From the NCBI GenBank assembly GCA_947095585.1, contig OX352763.1:42954010-43018009 (forward strand): 64,000 nt of DNA. The letters run 5' to 3'. The notes under the pieces are model-generated. The model saw nothing but the letters and a program-made list of their open reading frames with translations. It was not told the origin of the DNA and made no database searches. This DNA is from Nephrocerus scutellatus (lineage: Eukaryota; Arthropoda; Insecta; Diptera; Pipunculidae). Made by a program: the position numbers and the translations under genes. Shown piece after piece: positions 11,157 to 22,710 of this stretch; the first letter of the stretch is position 1, and every line of letters starts with the position of its first letter.

Positions 11157-11432
11157 CTATTGTTGGTTTCTTGGTTTGATGAATTCGAAGAGTTCCTGAA
11201 TATTCGAATATTCCCTCCGATTCTTTGAAATACAATTTCCCAGCTTTCTATGGTTCTGGCTTCTGTTAGGGGTATCGATTTGGGCGGTCGAGTTCTTATG
11301 AGCTGTCCTTTTAGTTTTTGTATTCCTCCTTGTCAAACTACTTACAACATCTAGTTTAGCCTCCTTGTGTGCCATATCGGGGATCACTCCTTTCTCTCCT
11401 TCCTCTCCTCCTCCTACTAAATTTGTAATCAT
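11157..11432 (-). pseudogene. Possible ORF1 remnant of the adjacent minus-strand LINE
   Basis: A 91-codon minus-strand open frame rich in Lys, Arg, Asn and Ser, with segments such as RRNTKTKRTAHKN. It lies just upstream, in transcription order, of the RT relic at 10490-11060, where an ORF1 nucleic-acid-binding protein would be expected. No zinc knuckle or recognisable domain is visible, so the assignment rests on position and basic composition only. Confidence 0.2.
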
Positions 11433-11439
11433 CTCTGTT

Positions 11440-13410
11440 GGATCACACTCAAAGCCATTATCAATGCTTGGGATCCTAGGTTATCTATCAGTTGACACGA
11501 GCCTTTATGTGGTATTGTGTTCAGAGCAAGATCGGTGCTAAACAGGAATTTTGCATCTGTACACCTACACCACTAACTGAATAGCGAATAGGTTTTACGG
11601 GATGGTAGCATTAACCTGAAAGCTATTTCAGCAAAATTTCGCTCTCGCCTACTCAGTTAACAGAATACCACACACGTCAGTCCACAAATTAACAAAACAA
11701 AATGTTGCTTACAGTATACCATAATTAAGGCCTTACTGGGCTCAGTGCTAATGCATTGATTGAATGCCACACTCTCTCGTTGGCCACGGCTTTTCCTTCG
11801 GGCGGGTTTGAAGTTATACCACTCCCAGTCGGTCATCAGGTCAAGGTTTTCCATGCACGAGAGGTTGACAGTGACTTCATCTTTTTTATCTGCTGTAACC
11901 CTGGATAGGGCCCCTCACATGGTGCGATCACCTGGGGCAGGTGAACAAAGGTTTTTAACGAGGTGTTCCTGTTATTTTAACAAATTATGAATTTTTCAGA
12001 GTTTTTGAAATTTTGAAATTGTCCACATATTTTGCAGAGGTCGGACACTATGCGCTCCCTGATTTTTTTCTTCATATATGTATATTTTTTTTCTTGAAAA
12101 CTTATTTTCATGAATTGTCTAGAATTTTTATATAGTAGCCTCCTTCAATTTTGCAAACAAAAACTAACACGTCACATTTTGGAACGGGATCCCTGGGTCA
12201 ATGGATCCCATATACATTTTTTCATGTTGTTGTGCGGCCTATAAATCTAGAGTCTAGAATGAGTTTCAAATAAAAATAAAAAATATTTTCGTTGTAAGAC
12301 AACTGAAATTAAATTAAAAACACAAACTATAGGCCGTTTATTCGTATAACGGGCTGCCAATATACCAATAATAACTTAAGGGAACCGGTCGTGGGTCGTG
12401 GCTATGCCCAGATTTAAAGCATAAATCAAAATTGGACATTTTTATGTAATAAAATCCCCCAGATCGATAACAATTGTATACATAATTTATTCCGCTACAT
12501 CTACAACAAAATTTGACTAAAAATACATAGCTATAATGTTGCTCTTCGTCGTCCAATTTCCAATTATAACAGCAAAATATATTCAAGGAGAGACTAAAAG
12601 TTGCTTCGAACTAGAAAACACTGCAGATAAAAAAATTTTAAAAATAATAATATTTCTCTGCAAAATTAATAACTTGATCCTTCTTCGTAGTTGTCTTGTC
12701 TTTCCTGTATATAAAACCTATACAGAATCTACCCGTATATCCGATACCATATCGATCCACATAAATAAATTACTAAGGATGCCACGAGAAAACCACATAA
12801 TCTCTTAACCATCAACCTAATACTCTTAAACTTTTGCGCATCTCTAACTAGGACTACGTTCAATACTTTCTGCCAAGGCACTCAAGGAGTGCAAAACTTT
12901 TTCTAAATACAATGGAATTATAAATAGTAGTTTCGTTTCATAGGATACGAAAAACAAGCATTGAGCACCACCGAAACCAGTCGGACTTTTAAAGCAAATA
13001 TTAGAAATTTTTACGTGCGGAGCTTTTGGCACTACATGGTTTGTAGCAACTTGTTGATGAAGGGATTGATATGTTTACCACCTGCCTAAAGCTCATAAAT
13101 ATCACAATTTGAATAGTTATTGGATAATGGTACTCGCATTGTCTGGTCCTTTGTTTCTAATCCTTCAAAGTTGGACGTTGTATAAGTTTTTGCATATTTC
13201 CATCTAGTACACGTCTCCAGTAACTTCTCAAGAGCACATATAAACAAGTGACATTAAAAAATGTTTTTAACTTCCGAGTCTATCATAAGACCAGCTCAGT
13301 GGAACCATAGCAGTGTATTGTCATTAGAACAGCACGTATGCGAAATTGTACCTTTGAAATATTTTATATTTACGTCAAACAAAACATGTGAATGTAAAAA
13401 AACTTCGTTG
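11440..13410. other. No supportable gene
   Basis: A short TGGATCCCATATACA-type stretch near 12190-12220 recalls family V but is too degraded to call. The minus-strand frame 11657-11854 begins MENLDLMTDWEWYNFK and could belong to the same LINE remnant as 11157-11432. I cannot confirm it. Confidence 0.3.
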
Positions 13411-13414
13411 TTCG

Positions 13415-13490
13415 GGTATAAAATTTCAAAGTTTCTTCCACGCTTCACACGCGTCACACGCGACTCGCGACAAAAGAGGAATATCAAAAT
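13415..13490 (-). repeat. Family D fragment upstream of LINE-A copy 1
   Basis: TCGGGTATAAAATTTCAAAG, then 'cttccacgcttcacacgcgtcacacgcg'. On the opposite strand this matches 54370-54432 ('gtgtgatgcgtggagaaaag...tttgaaatacccg'). Related D units occur just downstream of the LINE at 15585. Confidence 0.6.
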
Positions 13491-13594
13491 GAGCCCTTGA
13501 CATTGAGCCGCTCACAAAATTTCAGCCGTTTGAAACAGCTCTGCATACGCTAATACGTTCCAGTGAAAACTCCCTTCATCATAAGGAGTACACA

Positions 13595-14368
13595 ATGGTG
13601 GTTCGCCTGGACATAGAAGGCGCTTTTAACAACGTCAAAACATCTGCGATCACGGATGCGCTGTCGAATTTGGGGGTGAACGACTCACTGGGTGAACTGA
13701 TTGATCTTCTACTCCAAGTAGGATCATAAATTCAAAACTTGGTTTGTCGTCTGCCAAAAGATTTGTCAGCAGAGGCACAACGCAAGGAGGGGTCCTGTCC
13801 CCACTTCTTTGGAACGTGGCGGTGAATGAGTTGCTGGTTCGCCTGAGGGAGGAGGGATGCGGAGTGATCGCCTATGCGGACGATGTTGCCATAGCCGTCT
13901 CCGGAAAGCACCCACCCACGTTGAAAGAACTTCTGCAGAATGGTCTAAATAAGCTAATAAGCTGGGCAGATCATTGTGGTCTAGGGGTAAACCCCCCAAA
14001 AAACCGAACTTGTCCTCTTTACGAGGAAGTACAAAATCCCTCCTGTCAACCCTCCGTCCATCAGGGGCACAAACTTGACTTTCTCCGATAGGGCCAAATA
14101 TCTTGGTCTTATTCAGGATAGGAAGCTGAGCTGGAAACCCAACATACAAGAAAGAGTCCGAAAAGCCACAGTGACACTCTTCTCAAGCAAAAAAGCCATA
14201 GGAAGTAAATGGGGTCTCCAACCGCATATTACTCATTGGCTGAACACAGCAGTAGTCAGACCCATTTTGCTATACGGTGTGGCTGTTTGGTGGACTGCAT
14301 TAGATAAAGCGATCAATCGCGACAAACTAAGCAGAGTCCAAAGATCAGCTTGTCTTTATGTAAGCTGA
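13595..14368 (+). pseudogene. LINE-A reverse transcriptase domain, frameshifted
   Basis: The RT copies element RNA into DNA at a nicked target. Catalytic block A is present as VRLDIEGAFNNV (13601-13636; Asp codon 13610). A stop or frameshift near 13728 precedes TTQGGVLSPLLWNVAVNELL. Block C is intact as AYADD (YADD at 13873-13884). Then come LGVNPPKN, a frameshift near 14070, and the thumb region AKYLGLIQDRKLSWKPNIQER and VVRPILLYGVAVWW up to 14368. All catalytic Asp residues survive, so the decay is by indels. The fingers and the endonuclease are absent from this copy, although copy 4 preserves the fingers region. Confidence 0.85.
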
Positions 14369-14639
14369 GCGCTTCGTACAACTCCCTCTGCTGCACTGGA
14401 CATTCTGCTCAACCTTGCTCTACTCGACATCTTCGGCAGACAACTGGATGCAAGCGCGGCTACTCGCCTCAGAGCAATCTCTCAGTGGACCGTGAATGAT
14501 TTCGGCCACTCTTCTATCCTGATTTCAGTCAGGACTCAACTTGTCCATTTAGACTATACAATTCCGCAGCTCCACTTCAACAAAAACTTCCAGGTTACCA
14601 TCCCCTCCAGGTCTTATTGAGAGGAACGTATCTACTTGG

Positions 14640-15478
14640 AAAATGAATGAAGTCATTTCTACACAGACGGGTCGAAAACTGATGAAGGGGTTGGCGGAGG
14701 TGTCTTTTCAAAAAGACTAAATCTAATTCTCTCGTTCCGTCTTCCTGATCACTGTAGTGTTTTCCAGGCGGAAATCATGGCTATTAAGGAAGTCTTGTCT
14801 TGGCTGAAGAGTAATGTCATATCTGTTAAGGATATCCACAGGCTGCGCTAAAGTCCATGGAATCTATCTGCACTAATTCAGTACTGGCCCGGAACTGGCC
14901 GAACTTCTCTTGAGGAGATTGCGGAGCAGTTCAACATTTACCTGTGCTGGGTGCGGGGGCATAGAGACATTCCTGGTAGCTGTATGGCCGATGAACTTGC
15001 CAAACATGGAACCACCCTACCCCTATTTCCTGAATATGGTTCACTAGGCATGCCGATCGCTACGTGCAAACTCATGTTTAAACGGGATGCTATAGCAAAA
15101 ACTAATTATAGATGGTCAAACTGTACAACTTGCATAGCAACGAAGTAGATCTGGCCCAAGCTGGATCCGAAGCGCCCCAAGTGTTTGATCCCTCAAAACA
15201 GACTGCACATTAGTGCCATTATAGGTGTTATAACAGGACACTACTGTCTCATAGGCAAGCATGCAGAAAGACTTGGAGTCTTTTCCAACGATTTCTGCAG
15301 AAGCTGCATGGATGAGGAGGAGGAGGAAACCACTCTACATCTACTTTGTACGTCCTCTCTCCTCTCTCCGCCCTCTCGAATAGGCGGAAGCATATTTTCA
15401 ACGATCTCAACGATCTAAACCAAATTGACATTAATAGTCTATTGCGCTTCATACGAAGCTCCAACTGGTTCAACGAGT
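14640..15478 (+). pseudogene. LINE-A RNase H and C-terminal zinc-binding-like region
   Basis: RNase H removes the RNA strand of the hybrid. FYTDGSKTDEGVGGG (Asp at 14666-14668) and FQAEIMAIKE (about 14763-14792) supply the first Asp and the Glu. The second Asp motif, normally SDSQAA, is damaged: a small deletion near 14845 leaves only the QAALKS equivalent. WVRGHRDIPGSCMADELAKHG (14949-15009) is the C-terminal HxxxxGNxxAD block. The 15185-15418 frame continues through IGVITGHY, FCRSCMDEEEEETTLHLLC (CxxC...H...C) and a final segment out of frame to 15478. At least three frame breaks. Confidence 0.8.
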
Positions 15479-15584
15479 AGGCGTTGGATTGTTTAGATCC
15501 TTGTAGTGTCACAACGGACCTTGATAGTCTAAGTGCGTCGGTCTTGACTGACGGCCACTTCAACCTAACCAAACTTAGGTCTTG

Positions 15585-15960
15585 CGAAAGGTGGTGAAAA
15601 AATACCTCAAAAAACGAGAAAATGGCGTGATTTCAAACCATCACACGTGCCATACGCGAAACGCGAAACGCGACACACGTCATACGTGGAATATGCTATT
15701 TTGGACTTAGATACTCGTAAAATTTCAACTCTCTAGGTCATGTGGAACGTGGTTAAAAAGGACCTCAAAAAAGTCGAAAAAACAATTTCAACCCATCACA
15801 CACGCTACACGCTTAATACTCGGAATATAAAAATGTTATTTTGGACTCTGTATATGGACACTCACAAAAGTACAGCTTTCTACGTCGTGTGGAAGGTGGT
15901 TAAAAAGGACCTCAAAGTGGTCGAAAATACAGAAAAAAATATAAAAGTTTTTAAAAAGGA
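15585..15960 (+). repeat. Family D tandem array, about three units of ~165 bp
   Basis: Each unit contains GTGGAA(G/C)GTGGTTAAAAAGG, 'acctcaaaaa', a CATCACACACG(C/T) run with CGCGAAACGCG-type palindromes, 'gctattttggac' and 'ctctctaggtc' or 'ctttctacgtc'. Boundaries are near 15585, 15735 and 15885, the last unit being partial. A minus-strand unit lies at 54295-54425. Confidence 0.75.
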
Positions 15961-16784
15961 ACGATTTGAAATGAAATATTAACCTATACAGTTATGGTTT
16001 TAATGTAATTTTATTTTGAATGTAAACTTTTGTTTTTATAAACAGTCAAACACCGAGTTGACCAAGATTGAAGGGCCCGTTGATTTATTGCTAGAGGAAT
16101 GTTCTTGACCTTGTACTGCGCAATACTATCAACTTTTAATTTTGCCAGTTGTGACTTCAAGTAGCCCTACAAGAAATAATCACATGGTGCTAAGTCAGGT
16201 GATGAAGGAGTCAATAAATAAGGATGAACTAATGATTTGTCGCTTTGTTGAAGAAATGCAAGTGTTTTCTTTACCGTATGTGATGGAGCCGAGTCTTGGT
16301 GGAATATCCAGCTACCATTTGGATATAAGCGTTTCGTTTCTTTGATGAGTGATTTTACACAGTTGCTTATGTAGTAATCTGCATTTATTTTAGTAACGAA
16401 AATGGGTACTGTTGTGCCAAAATCACATTAATTTTTTATGTAACTATATTTCTATTGAAGCTCAGAAATAGTCGCTAAAAAAAATCAAATGCAACAACAC
16501 TTTTTGAAGAATCATTAAATTTATTAAGTACTTACTGAACGTTCAGTGCGCTAGTCTGCTCAGGTGGGTGGCAGGAATGGGGAATTAGTTTTATTTTGGG
16601 ATAAAAAAAAGGCTTGCAGATGGTTCATTTTCGTTTTTTTACCAGTTGGAACCACGCCTTTTTCCGCTATATGTGTTAATTACACCGTTCTTTTTCAGTT
16701 CTTAAGAAAAACAGATTTACCTACATTTTTATAATTTCTCCGCATTCGAATGCAAAATAAGCAACTAAACGGTAAAATTTGCCC
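15961..16784. other. No recognised feature
   Basis: AT-rich. The 67-codon frame at 16142-16345 has weak resemblance in rhythm to a mariner DDE segment but carries no motif I can name. Confidence 0.3.
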
Positions 16785-17019
16785 GCAAGGGTGCTCTTGA
16801 ATAAGAGTGTTTTGCCTGACACCCCACGGTACTAGTCACCTGGCAGTAGGTATAAAATGCAAGGATTGGTTCCCCGATAAGGGGCACCACGGTTATCTTC
16901 CGTGGTGGGAAGAGCCTTAGCCTTATGGTAAAAACTCGTCAATGAACCAATCCAACCTTTTTGATTGAGGGAAACCACAATCTGCATGGGGTAGCCAGGA
17001 TCCTGGGAATCCCCCCGCT

Positions 17020-17034
17020 GGTTCGCCAGCGGCC
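17020..17034 (+). repeat. Hairpin in LINE-B 5' leader
   Basis: GCTGGTTCGCCAGC (about 17020-17033) forms a 5-6 bp stem with a short loop just before ORF1. It could be a structured leader element. No function is implied by the sequence alone. Confidence 0.35.
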
Positions 17035-17046
17035 TGGGTATCGGAT

Positions 17047-18349
17047 ATGCAGGCCCAAATCCCATCGATGGCCAAGGTGTCTGTCCAAGGTCTCAGAGGC
17101 AGCAAGCTACTGGTTATGGGTGAGGATTCACTTATTAGTGAGTCATCATCAGAGGGCAACAGGTTGATTGAGTCTATGGGATGTCTTCTCTTGGAGAATG
17201 ACACAGGTTTAGACTCGACGGTCATCCTTGCGACATCTGTTGCAAGGAAAGCTAATGAGTTTGAATCTGATGAAACTCTTCTTAAGGGAGGAAAGGTGGT
17301 TGGTCGAGTACCCAGTACTATCACTGCTTTGGATGATCAGGTTTCAACTGGTCTGACAGACAATACAGGAAAGCGAAAGACAGTAACTACCACTACTCCT
17401 AAACAAGTATCCAAGTGCGTCTCGTCACCGAGAACGAGAAATCCTGTAATTTGGAATATCTCTGAGGTACGGAAGAGAATCGGTTGAGACAGGCACTATT
17501 AAGCCTGTCGTGAGGCGTGAATGATTGGCTGAAATGAAAATGGATGCCGATTTATCACAGACCACTAATTCAATTCCCACGGGCGGCAAACGACCTAGAC
17601 CTGTTGAGAATTCATTGGATCTGGGGAGCTTGTCAAATACCCAAGTCGCCAATGAAAAGAAGAGGAAGAAGAAGAAAAGACAAATCCAATCCAATTCTGA
17701 CTTGACTTCGGAATCTCTGACTACAGAACTGAACACAGGACCTGCACCAGAAATGGACTGCTTGGCCAGTTATTCAAAGGCATTAAAACACGCTGAGGTA
17801 GACAAGCCGACACAGAGGCCCAGCTATTTTGAAATAGTGGCCAAAGTATTGATAGCTGTTATATCAGCGAGGAAGGATGAAGGCAAGATGTCCAAAAAAC
17901 AACTTGACTTTGTCCAAGAACGCCTTTGGAAGTTTGTGGTGGATAAAGATTCACCGACATTCGAGGGAATGAGCCTGGATCAAAGCATCATCAAATTGCA
18001 ATGTTGAATAGAACGCTCCTTCGAATTGCTTTCATCAAAGGTGGTAGCTTTACCAGCCTTTGAAGCCAGTACCTTCTTCGTAAGCAGAGGGGAACGTCAA
18101 AAGCTGATAAAGGCGACAATGCGCTTGCCTGAAAAAGTCCGGAAGCCTACGGAAATTGTAGCAAGACTCCGAGACCAAAATCAGGGTCTTGACACAAATA
18201 AATGGCGAGTCTACTCACAGAAAGAGTGTGGAGATGATGCATCCCTGCTCTTTGTGGGAGTGGACGAGCCATCTGTCAAGATTCTGAAAAAAAGGTTCGG
18301 ATTGCGTCCTTACTACTTTCTTGGTCGTACCACAATGCTTATCAAGTGA
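17047..18349 (+). pseudogene. LINE-B ORF1, gag-like RNA-binding protein, broken
   Basis: Three open pieces. 17047-17487 (frame 1) starts MQAQIPSMAKVS. After a frameshift near 17480-17525 comes 17525-18007 (frame 2), with a strongly basic run EKKRKKKKRQ (about 17653-17685) that looks like a nuclear or nucleic-acid-binding signal. An in-frame TGA at 18005 separates the last piece, ending at 18349. That piece has LPEKVRKPTEIVARLRDQN, LDTNKWRVYSQKE, LLFVGVDEPSVKILKKRFGL and YFLGRTTMLIK. This layout resembles the DUF4780-type domain found in ORF1 of insect Jockey/LOA-like elements, from memory of the family and not a search. ORF1 proteins coat the RNA for retrotransposition. The start at 17047 follows the leader hairpin. 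Restoring it needs one frame correction and one stop reversal, so decay is moderate. Confidence 0.7.
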
Positions 18350-18557
18350 AGTGGCGGGGATAAAGTTAAGTTTATACTCAGATTACCTTTCAGCATAGCA
18401 AATCGGCTACTGCTCTGCTATGTAGTAGTCATGCGAAGTTGCAAACATCACCTCAAATAATCCTTGAGCAAGAGCCTCAAGAGTCTGTGGCTTATTAGGC
18501 ATAATTCATTGGGGCATTTTCCTTTATCATGAAGGCAGTAATCCTCCTCGGGCCTGT

Positions 18558-18962
18558 TTGATAATTTCAAAAATTTTCTCAGCCTATTTACTGCGACAGT
18601 TCTGTTCTCAAGATCTTGTCGCAGTTAAAATATCTTATAAGATATGTGGGAGAACGTCAGAAGCCATTGTGGCATCTTCTTATCTCCCGTATGACTCCAT
18701 TGGCCCCTCCTCCATCAAAGGAACTGATGGAACTGGTCAGATACTCTGAATCCAACAATCTAGGTCTAATTGTTGGATGCGATGCGAATTCTCAGCATAC
18801 CATCTGGGGAAGCAGGAAATGCAACAACAAAGGACTTCAACTGTTGGACTATTCACTTTCCATTGCAAAATCATCGATATATTGGCATTCAGTTAAGCGC
18901 CGAATTTAACACAATTCCCGCCAGCAGAAATCCAAGAAGAGCTGACTGGACGAAACTCCAAT
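18558..18962 (+). pseudogene. LINE-B AP-like endonuclease domain, deleted and frameshifted
   Basis: The endonuclease nicks the target to prime reverse transcription. Visible pieces are LVAVKISYKICGR and IVASSYLPYDSIGP (18612-18707, the strand before the conserved YxP), then in another frame GLIVGCDANSQHTIWGSRKC (about 18759-18820), which holds the catalytic DxN motif plus the HxxWG typical of this family, and LQLLDY. Next comes a jump to RNPRRADWTK (about 18930-18960), so the SDH catalytic block and the DI/DLT strand are deleted between them. Non-functional. Confidence 0.8.
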
Positions 18963-19365
18963 AGTCTCTTAAAGCTAAAACTAGTCTTCTGAGGCGCAAA
19001 AGGAAGATCACAAACAAAGCTGATATTGAAGAAAGAGCACACATTATGTGAAAATCCTTAATGGCTTTGTTGAGTCCTTTTCAGCCAGAAAGGAGTGAAG
19101 AGGGAAAACTGTTCCCTAGTGGAACAGTACACTTCAAAAACTTCGCAAGGTCTCATGGAAGGTTCTCAATAGAGCCCTAAAACAGATCTTGAAAGCGACT
19201 GGGAGACTTATAGGAGTAAGCAGAAAGAAAGTAAAGAAGGCTAAGCTCGAGTCCTATAGGAACTTCTGCTCCGAAATAAATGAGCTAATAGAAACAGCAA
19301 GGCTCTGCAAAATCTTTTAGAAAGACAACAGAGCCAAACTCAGGAAATCTGAAGGAACCAACTCT

Positions 19366-20443
19366 ATGCAGGACAATGACATTTTACTCCACACTCACTT
19401 CCAAGGAAGCAGAGTGTCAAGGGAGACTAATAGTGTCAACTTGGCTCCAGATGGAAGATATGATTGGTATGTAGCAGGAAAGATGGCTAAATCGGAGGCA
19501 ATAGAATTCTCTATTTCGTCCTTCAAGGATTTTAAAACACCAGGTCCAGATGGTATATACCCAATAATGCTGAAACATGGTGGTAATAGACCTATAGACG
19601 AGCTAAAACTGATTTATACATCTAGTTTGGTATTCGGGTATGTTCCTACATGTTTATGCAATGTTGGAGTAGCTTTTATCACGAAACCAGGCTCTGCGAC
19701 TACTCACCAGCTAAAAGCTTTAGACCGATAAGTTCTTCATCATTTGTGCTGAAAGGTCTTGAACGCTTGATTAAGATGTATATTAGGTCGAATGTACTCA
19801 AAAGAAATCCCTTAAATGTGAATCAACACGCCTATTAGCGCGGTAAATCCTGTAAGTCTGCTTTAATTATCTTGTTTTGCCGAGAATATGGATGATAAAG
19901 TTACGGTCGAAGTGGCAAAGGGATGCTCCCAAGGAAGAGTCTTTTTGCCGCTTCTATGGTGCCTTGTTGTCGATTCTTTGCTCGAAAAAATTGGTCAGTT
20001 CGATATACACATACAAGCTTATGCGGACGATGTATGGCTCATTTCATCCAATTAACCCCTCAGGGCCTTCTGTATAAATCTACAAACTGCTCTGAATCGG
20101 TTGGATAATAGGTGTATTAGAAATGGACTATCCAAGTAAAACTACTGCAGTTTTATTTACTTGTAAACGTAAATTCGATGATCTTATTCCTCCTGTACTA
20201 AAAGTTTTCACTTTGCCAATCTCCGAGAAAGTTCAATATTTAGGAGTAATTCTAGATTGCAAGATGATGTGGAAGATTAAAATGGAATCGAGAATATCGA
20301 AAGCTCAGTTTACATTTATTCAATCTAAAAGAGCATTTGGTAAATTATGGGGGCTGAGTCTGAAAATGGTACACTGTTTGTATTTAACGATAATCAGACC
20401 CATTCTCACCTATGCGGCAGCTGTTTGGTGGCCAAGAACTTGA
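19366..20443 (+). pseudogene. LINE-B reverse transcriptase lacking catalytic block A
   Basis: 19366-19731 holds FSISSFKDFKTPGPDGIYPI (RT0 fingers) and AFITKPG. A frameshift leads to FRPIS and KGLERLI (19725-19770). KSALIILFCRE (about 19855-19888) is then followed directly by VTVEVAKGCSQGRVFLPLLW (about 19897-19956), so roughly 60-70 residues including the catalytic-Asp block (xDIEGAFxxV) are missing. QAYADD is present (YADD 20020-20031). The thumb reads VQYLGVILDCKMMWK and IIRPILTYAAAVWW to 20443, with two frame changes. Missing block A makes this copy catalytically dead whatever the indels. Confidence 0.85.
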
Positions 20444-20793
20444 CTGAAAATGACTAAGGGGACACTAAGCAAATTGCAAAGGAACGTCTGCATGGGAATA
20501 ACGACGCAATGCCATCTACATCGGCAGATGCTCTCAATACACTGCTAAACCTGCCACCTCTGGATGTAGTTATTCAGATGAAAGCGGCAAAAGCTATATG
20601 TCGACTTCGAAAGAATAAGGTCTGGCATTATGAGCATAAGAGTTTTCATGGAAACATATTCCCAAACGTTTCGGAGCATATTCCTTCGCTTCTTATGCCT
20701 GTGGACAGTACTGTACCATTTCTTATGTTCAAAAGGGGATGTAAAGTTCAATACCCTAGCAGGGAAAGTTGGAAAAATTAAACTGAGATCCTT

Positions 20794-21405
20794 ATGGAAT
20801 TCGAACCCATATTCTACACCGACAGTTCTCTTAGCGATGAAGGAACTGGTTCAGGATGGTTCTTATATGAGAATTCTAAGGAGCCATTCGCACATAGAAA
20901 ATGGCCAACTGTTTTTCAAGCAGAAATATTAGCTTTTTTACAAGTTGCCAACTGGGCTGTTTCTAAAAGGATACAAGGACGAAACTTTGAAATATGTAGT
21001 GACAGCCAAGCTGCTCTACTATCACTGGAATAACCTTGTGTCAAATCGAAGATTGTTCTAGAATGTAAGAGAAGACTGAACCCTATTTCAAGATGGAATT
21101 AAGTCACTCTTATCTGGGTTCCGGGATATAAAGGAATAAAAGGAAATGAATTTGATGATGCAGTTACAAGAAGTGGTTCTTCCGATATTCCTACTGGTCC
21201 CGAACCAATGTTAGGCTTGAGTCAGGAAAGCTTAAATACAAGAAGGAAGAAGAAACAACTACACATTTCCTCTGTAGTTGTCCTGCTTACTCCAGGCTAC
21301 GGATGAACGTTTTTGGGAGGGATATAATAACGATCGAGGAGCTTCGGTCGTTGAAACTAGAACAAGTCCTTCGCTACCTTAAAGTAACGAAGAGATTTGA
21401 AAAGT
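20794..21405 (+). pseudogene. LINE-B RNase H and C-terminal relic
   Basis: 20794-21033 has FYTDSSLSDEGTGSG (first Asp), FQAEILAF (Glu) and ICSDSQAALLSLE (second Asp), so the three core acidic residues are intact. A stop follows, then VWVPGYKGIKGNEFDD (about 21115-21165), where the usual His is Tyr. A deletion then brings in EEETTHFLCSCPAYSRLR (about 21245-21300), the last part of the CxxC...HxxxC motif without its first Cys pair. Confidence 0.8.
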
Positions 21406-21484
21406 GAACTTACTGAGAGCGAGTACAATGTACCGATGGTCTGAGTGCTTTGGTGTGGTTTTTCCCAGTTTACCACACCAACCC

Positions 21485-22229
21485 ACTACAACTATATATA
21501 CATAAACGGTTAATTCGTATGCACAAAGAAAAGTGGAAAACTTCTACTTAACGTGGCTGCTTCAGACGTCAGATTATCGTATTAATTAGAAGCTCCTTCG
21601 CCTTCGTGGTCGCAGTTTCCGCCGCAGCTTAATGTCGATTTCTTAGAATTTTTCATTAAAGCGAAATACAAAATAATGAATAATACCATCGTTATAAACT
21701 TGGATCAGATGTGGTAGACGTAGAGGGAGTGGAGATAAGGAGCTTGTAACATAACAATTACTCTGATGCAGCAACTCAAAAAAGTACTGTGAAGGGAATT
21801 AAAAACTTGTCTCGTTACTGCCAAGAAGGAAGTTCATCCACTCAATGGAACAAGGCAGGTGGATAGCAGGATAGCAGGATAGCAAAAATTCCTAATTAGA
21901 AAGCAAGATGATCGCAAATTCCAAAAGAATATTGCAAAAAATTAATTTTTAAAATATTTTCTGTAAAGAGCGTAGAAAGGATGCAGGAGATAAAGAGGAC
22001 AATTACTTATCGCTGTGCATCCGTCAGTTAACAGAGAAGAAAAGATAATGGATTCTTAGAATCTGCCAATATTATAACCCTAGATAGAGTGTGAAGAACG
22101 GCGATTTAACGATCTTCTGATCAAAGTTAATTTGCGCTTTAAATCATCATCAGTGCACGTTTATGGATTATGTTTATCTTTGAATATAAAGATTCGAAGA
22201 TTCCTTGTTTAGCCGTACAATACAATTGC
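21485..22229. other. No recognised feature
   Basis: Contains a triple short repeat GGATAGCA at about 21860-21883. Otherwise unassigned. Confidence 0.35.
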
Positions 22230-22505
22230 AGGGTTCGTTTTTAAAAAAAAAAATATGGGCGATATCCTCCCCATTTGTATAAAAAGTGTTGCTATCGGAG
22301 ATACACTTGTGAACAAAATTTCAAGAAAACCGGGTAAATCTTTTAAAAAAATTGTATATGCGACCCTAGATTCTGAGGCCCGATAACTTCGAAAGTTTTA
22401 TTAAAGTGTTGTCATCGGAGATACAAACGTGTGCCAATTTAAAGAAAAGCCACCGACTCACAACAGACAGACACATGCCGACGCGAAGCTAATATAGAAA
22501 ACCTA
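22230..22505 (+). repeat. Family V repeat, two units plus right end
   Basis: GTGTTGCTATCGGAGATACAC (22279-22299), a second ATCGGAGATAC at 22412, GGCCCGATAACTTC, an ACAGACAGACAC tract and the terminal GACGCGAAGCTAATATAGAAA. Confidence 0.7.
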
Positions 22506-22710
22506 ATAAGTGTTTTTTAATAAAAAAAAAATTAAACTCGTGCCTTTCCTCACTTCTAGTGATCTGGTGCTGATTTTTTTTTTCAATTTGCCAGCCACTA
22601 CTGTATACATTTAACAGCTATCGTAGCTTGGGTTACCTGTTTTTAACGGAGCTTTTCCAGCCGGGGTAAGCCTCTAGTGTGACCAGTGTTCGATTTGTTA
22701 GGGTCGATAC

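Larger units (their letters stand above)
13500..15573 (+). mobile_element. LINE-A copy 1 (RT plus RNase H non-LTR retrotransposon)
   Basis: The 3' two-thirds of ORF2 and the 3' end of a non-LTR element. It contains RT (13595-14368), an RNase H relic (about 14655-15010), a Cys/His C-terminal motif (about 15298-15352) and a short 3' UTR ending CCTAACCAAACTT. Copies 2, 3 and 4 lie at 32443, 34644 (minus) and 35625. RT plus RNase H plus the C-terminal CxxC...HxxxC points to the Jockey/LOA/I superclade, with LOA-like my best guess. Family D sequence sits on both sides. Multiple frameshifts and stops mean it is dead. Confidence 0.85.
16785..21480 (+). mobile_element. LINE-B, near full-length but defective non-LTR retrotransposon
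   Basis: In order: a 5' leader (about 16785-17046, GC-richer, with CGGTTATCTTCCGTGG and CCGCTGGTTCGCCAGCGG hairpin-like motifs), ORF1 (17047-18349), an ORF2 endonuclease (about 18558-18962), RT (19366-20443), RNase H (20794-21033), a C-terminal Cys/His relic (about 21232-21405), and a 3' UTR to about 21480. The domain order is that of the Jockey/LOA/I superclade. Base composition is higher in GC than the flanks. Each ORF carries several stops, frameshifts and deletions. 4.7 kb is somewhat short of an intact element of this kind, consistent with the deletions listed. Confidence 0.85.

Noticed and set aside
13766..14149. 127-codon minus-strand open frame
   Set aside because: It is antisense to the LINE-A reverse transcriptase, whose YADD motif lies on the plus strand.
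16923..17324. 133-codon minus-strand open frame
   Set aside because: Antisense shadow of LINE-B ORF1, which has the basic tract and DUF4780-like ending on the plus strand.
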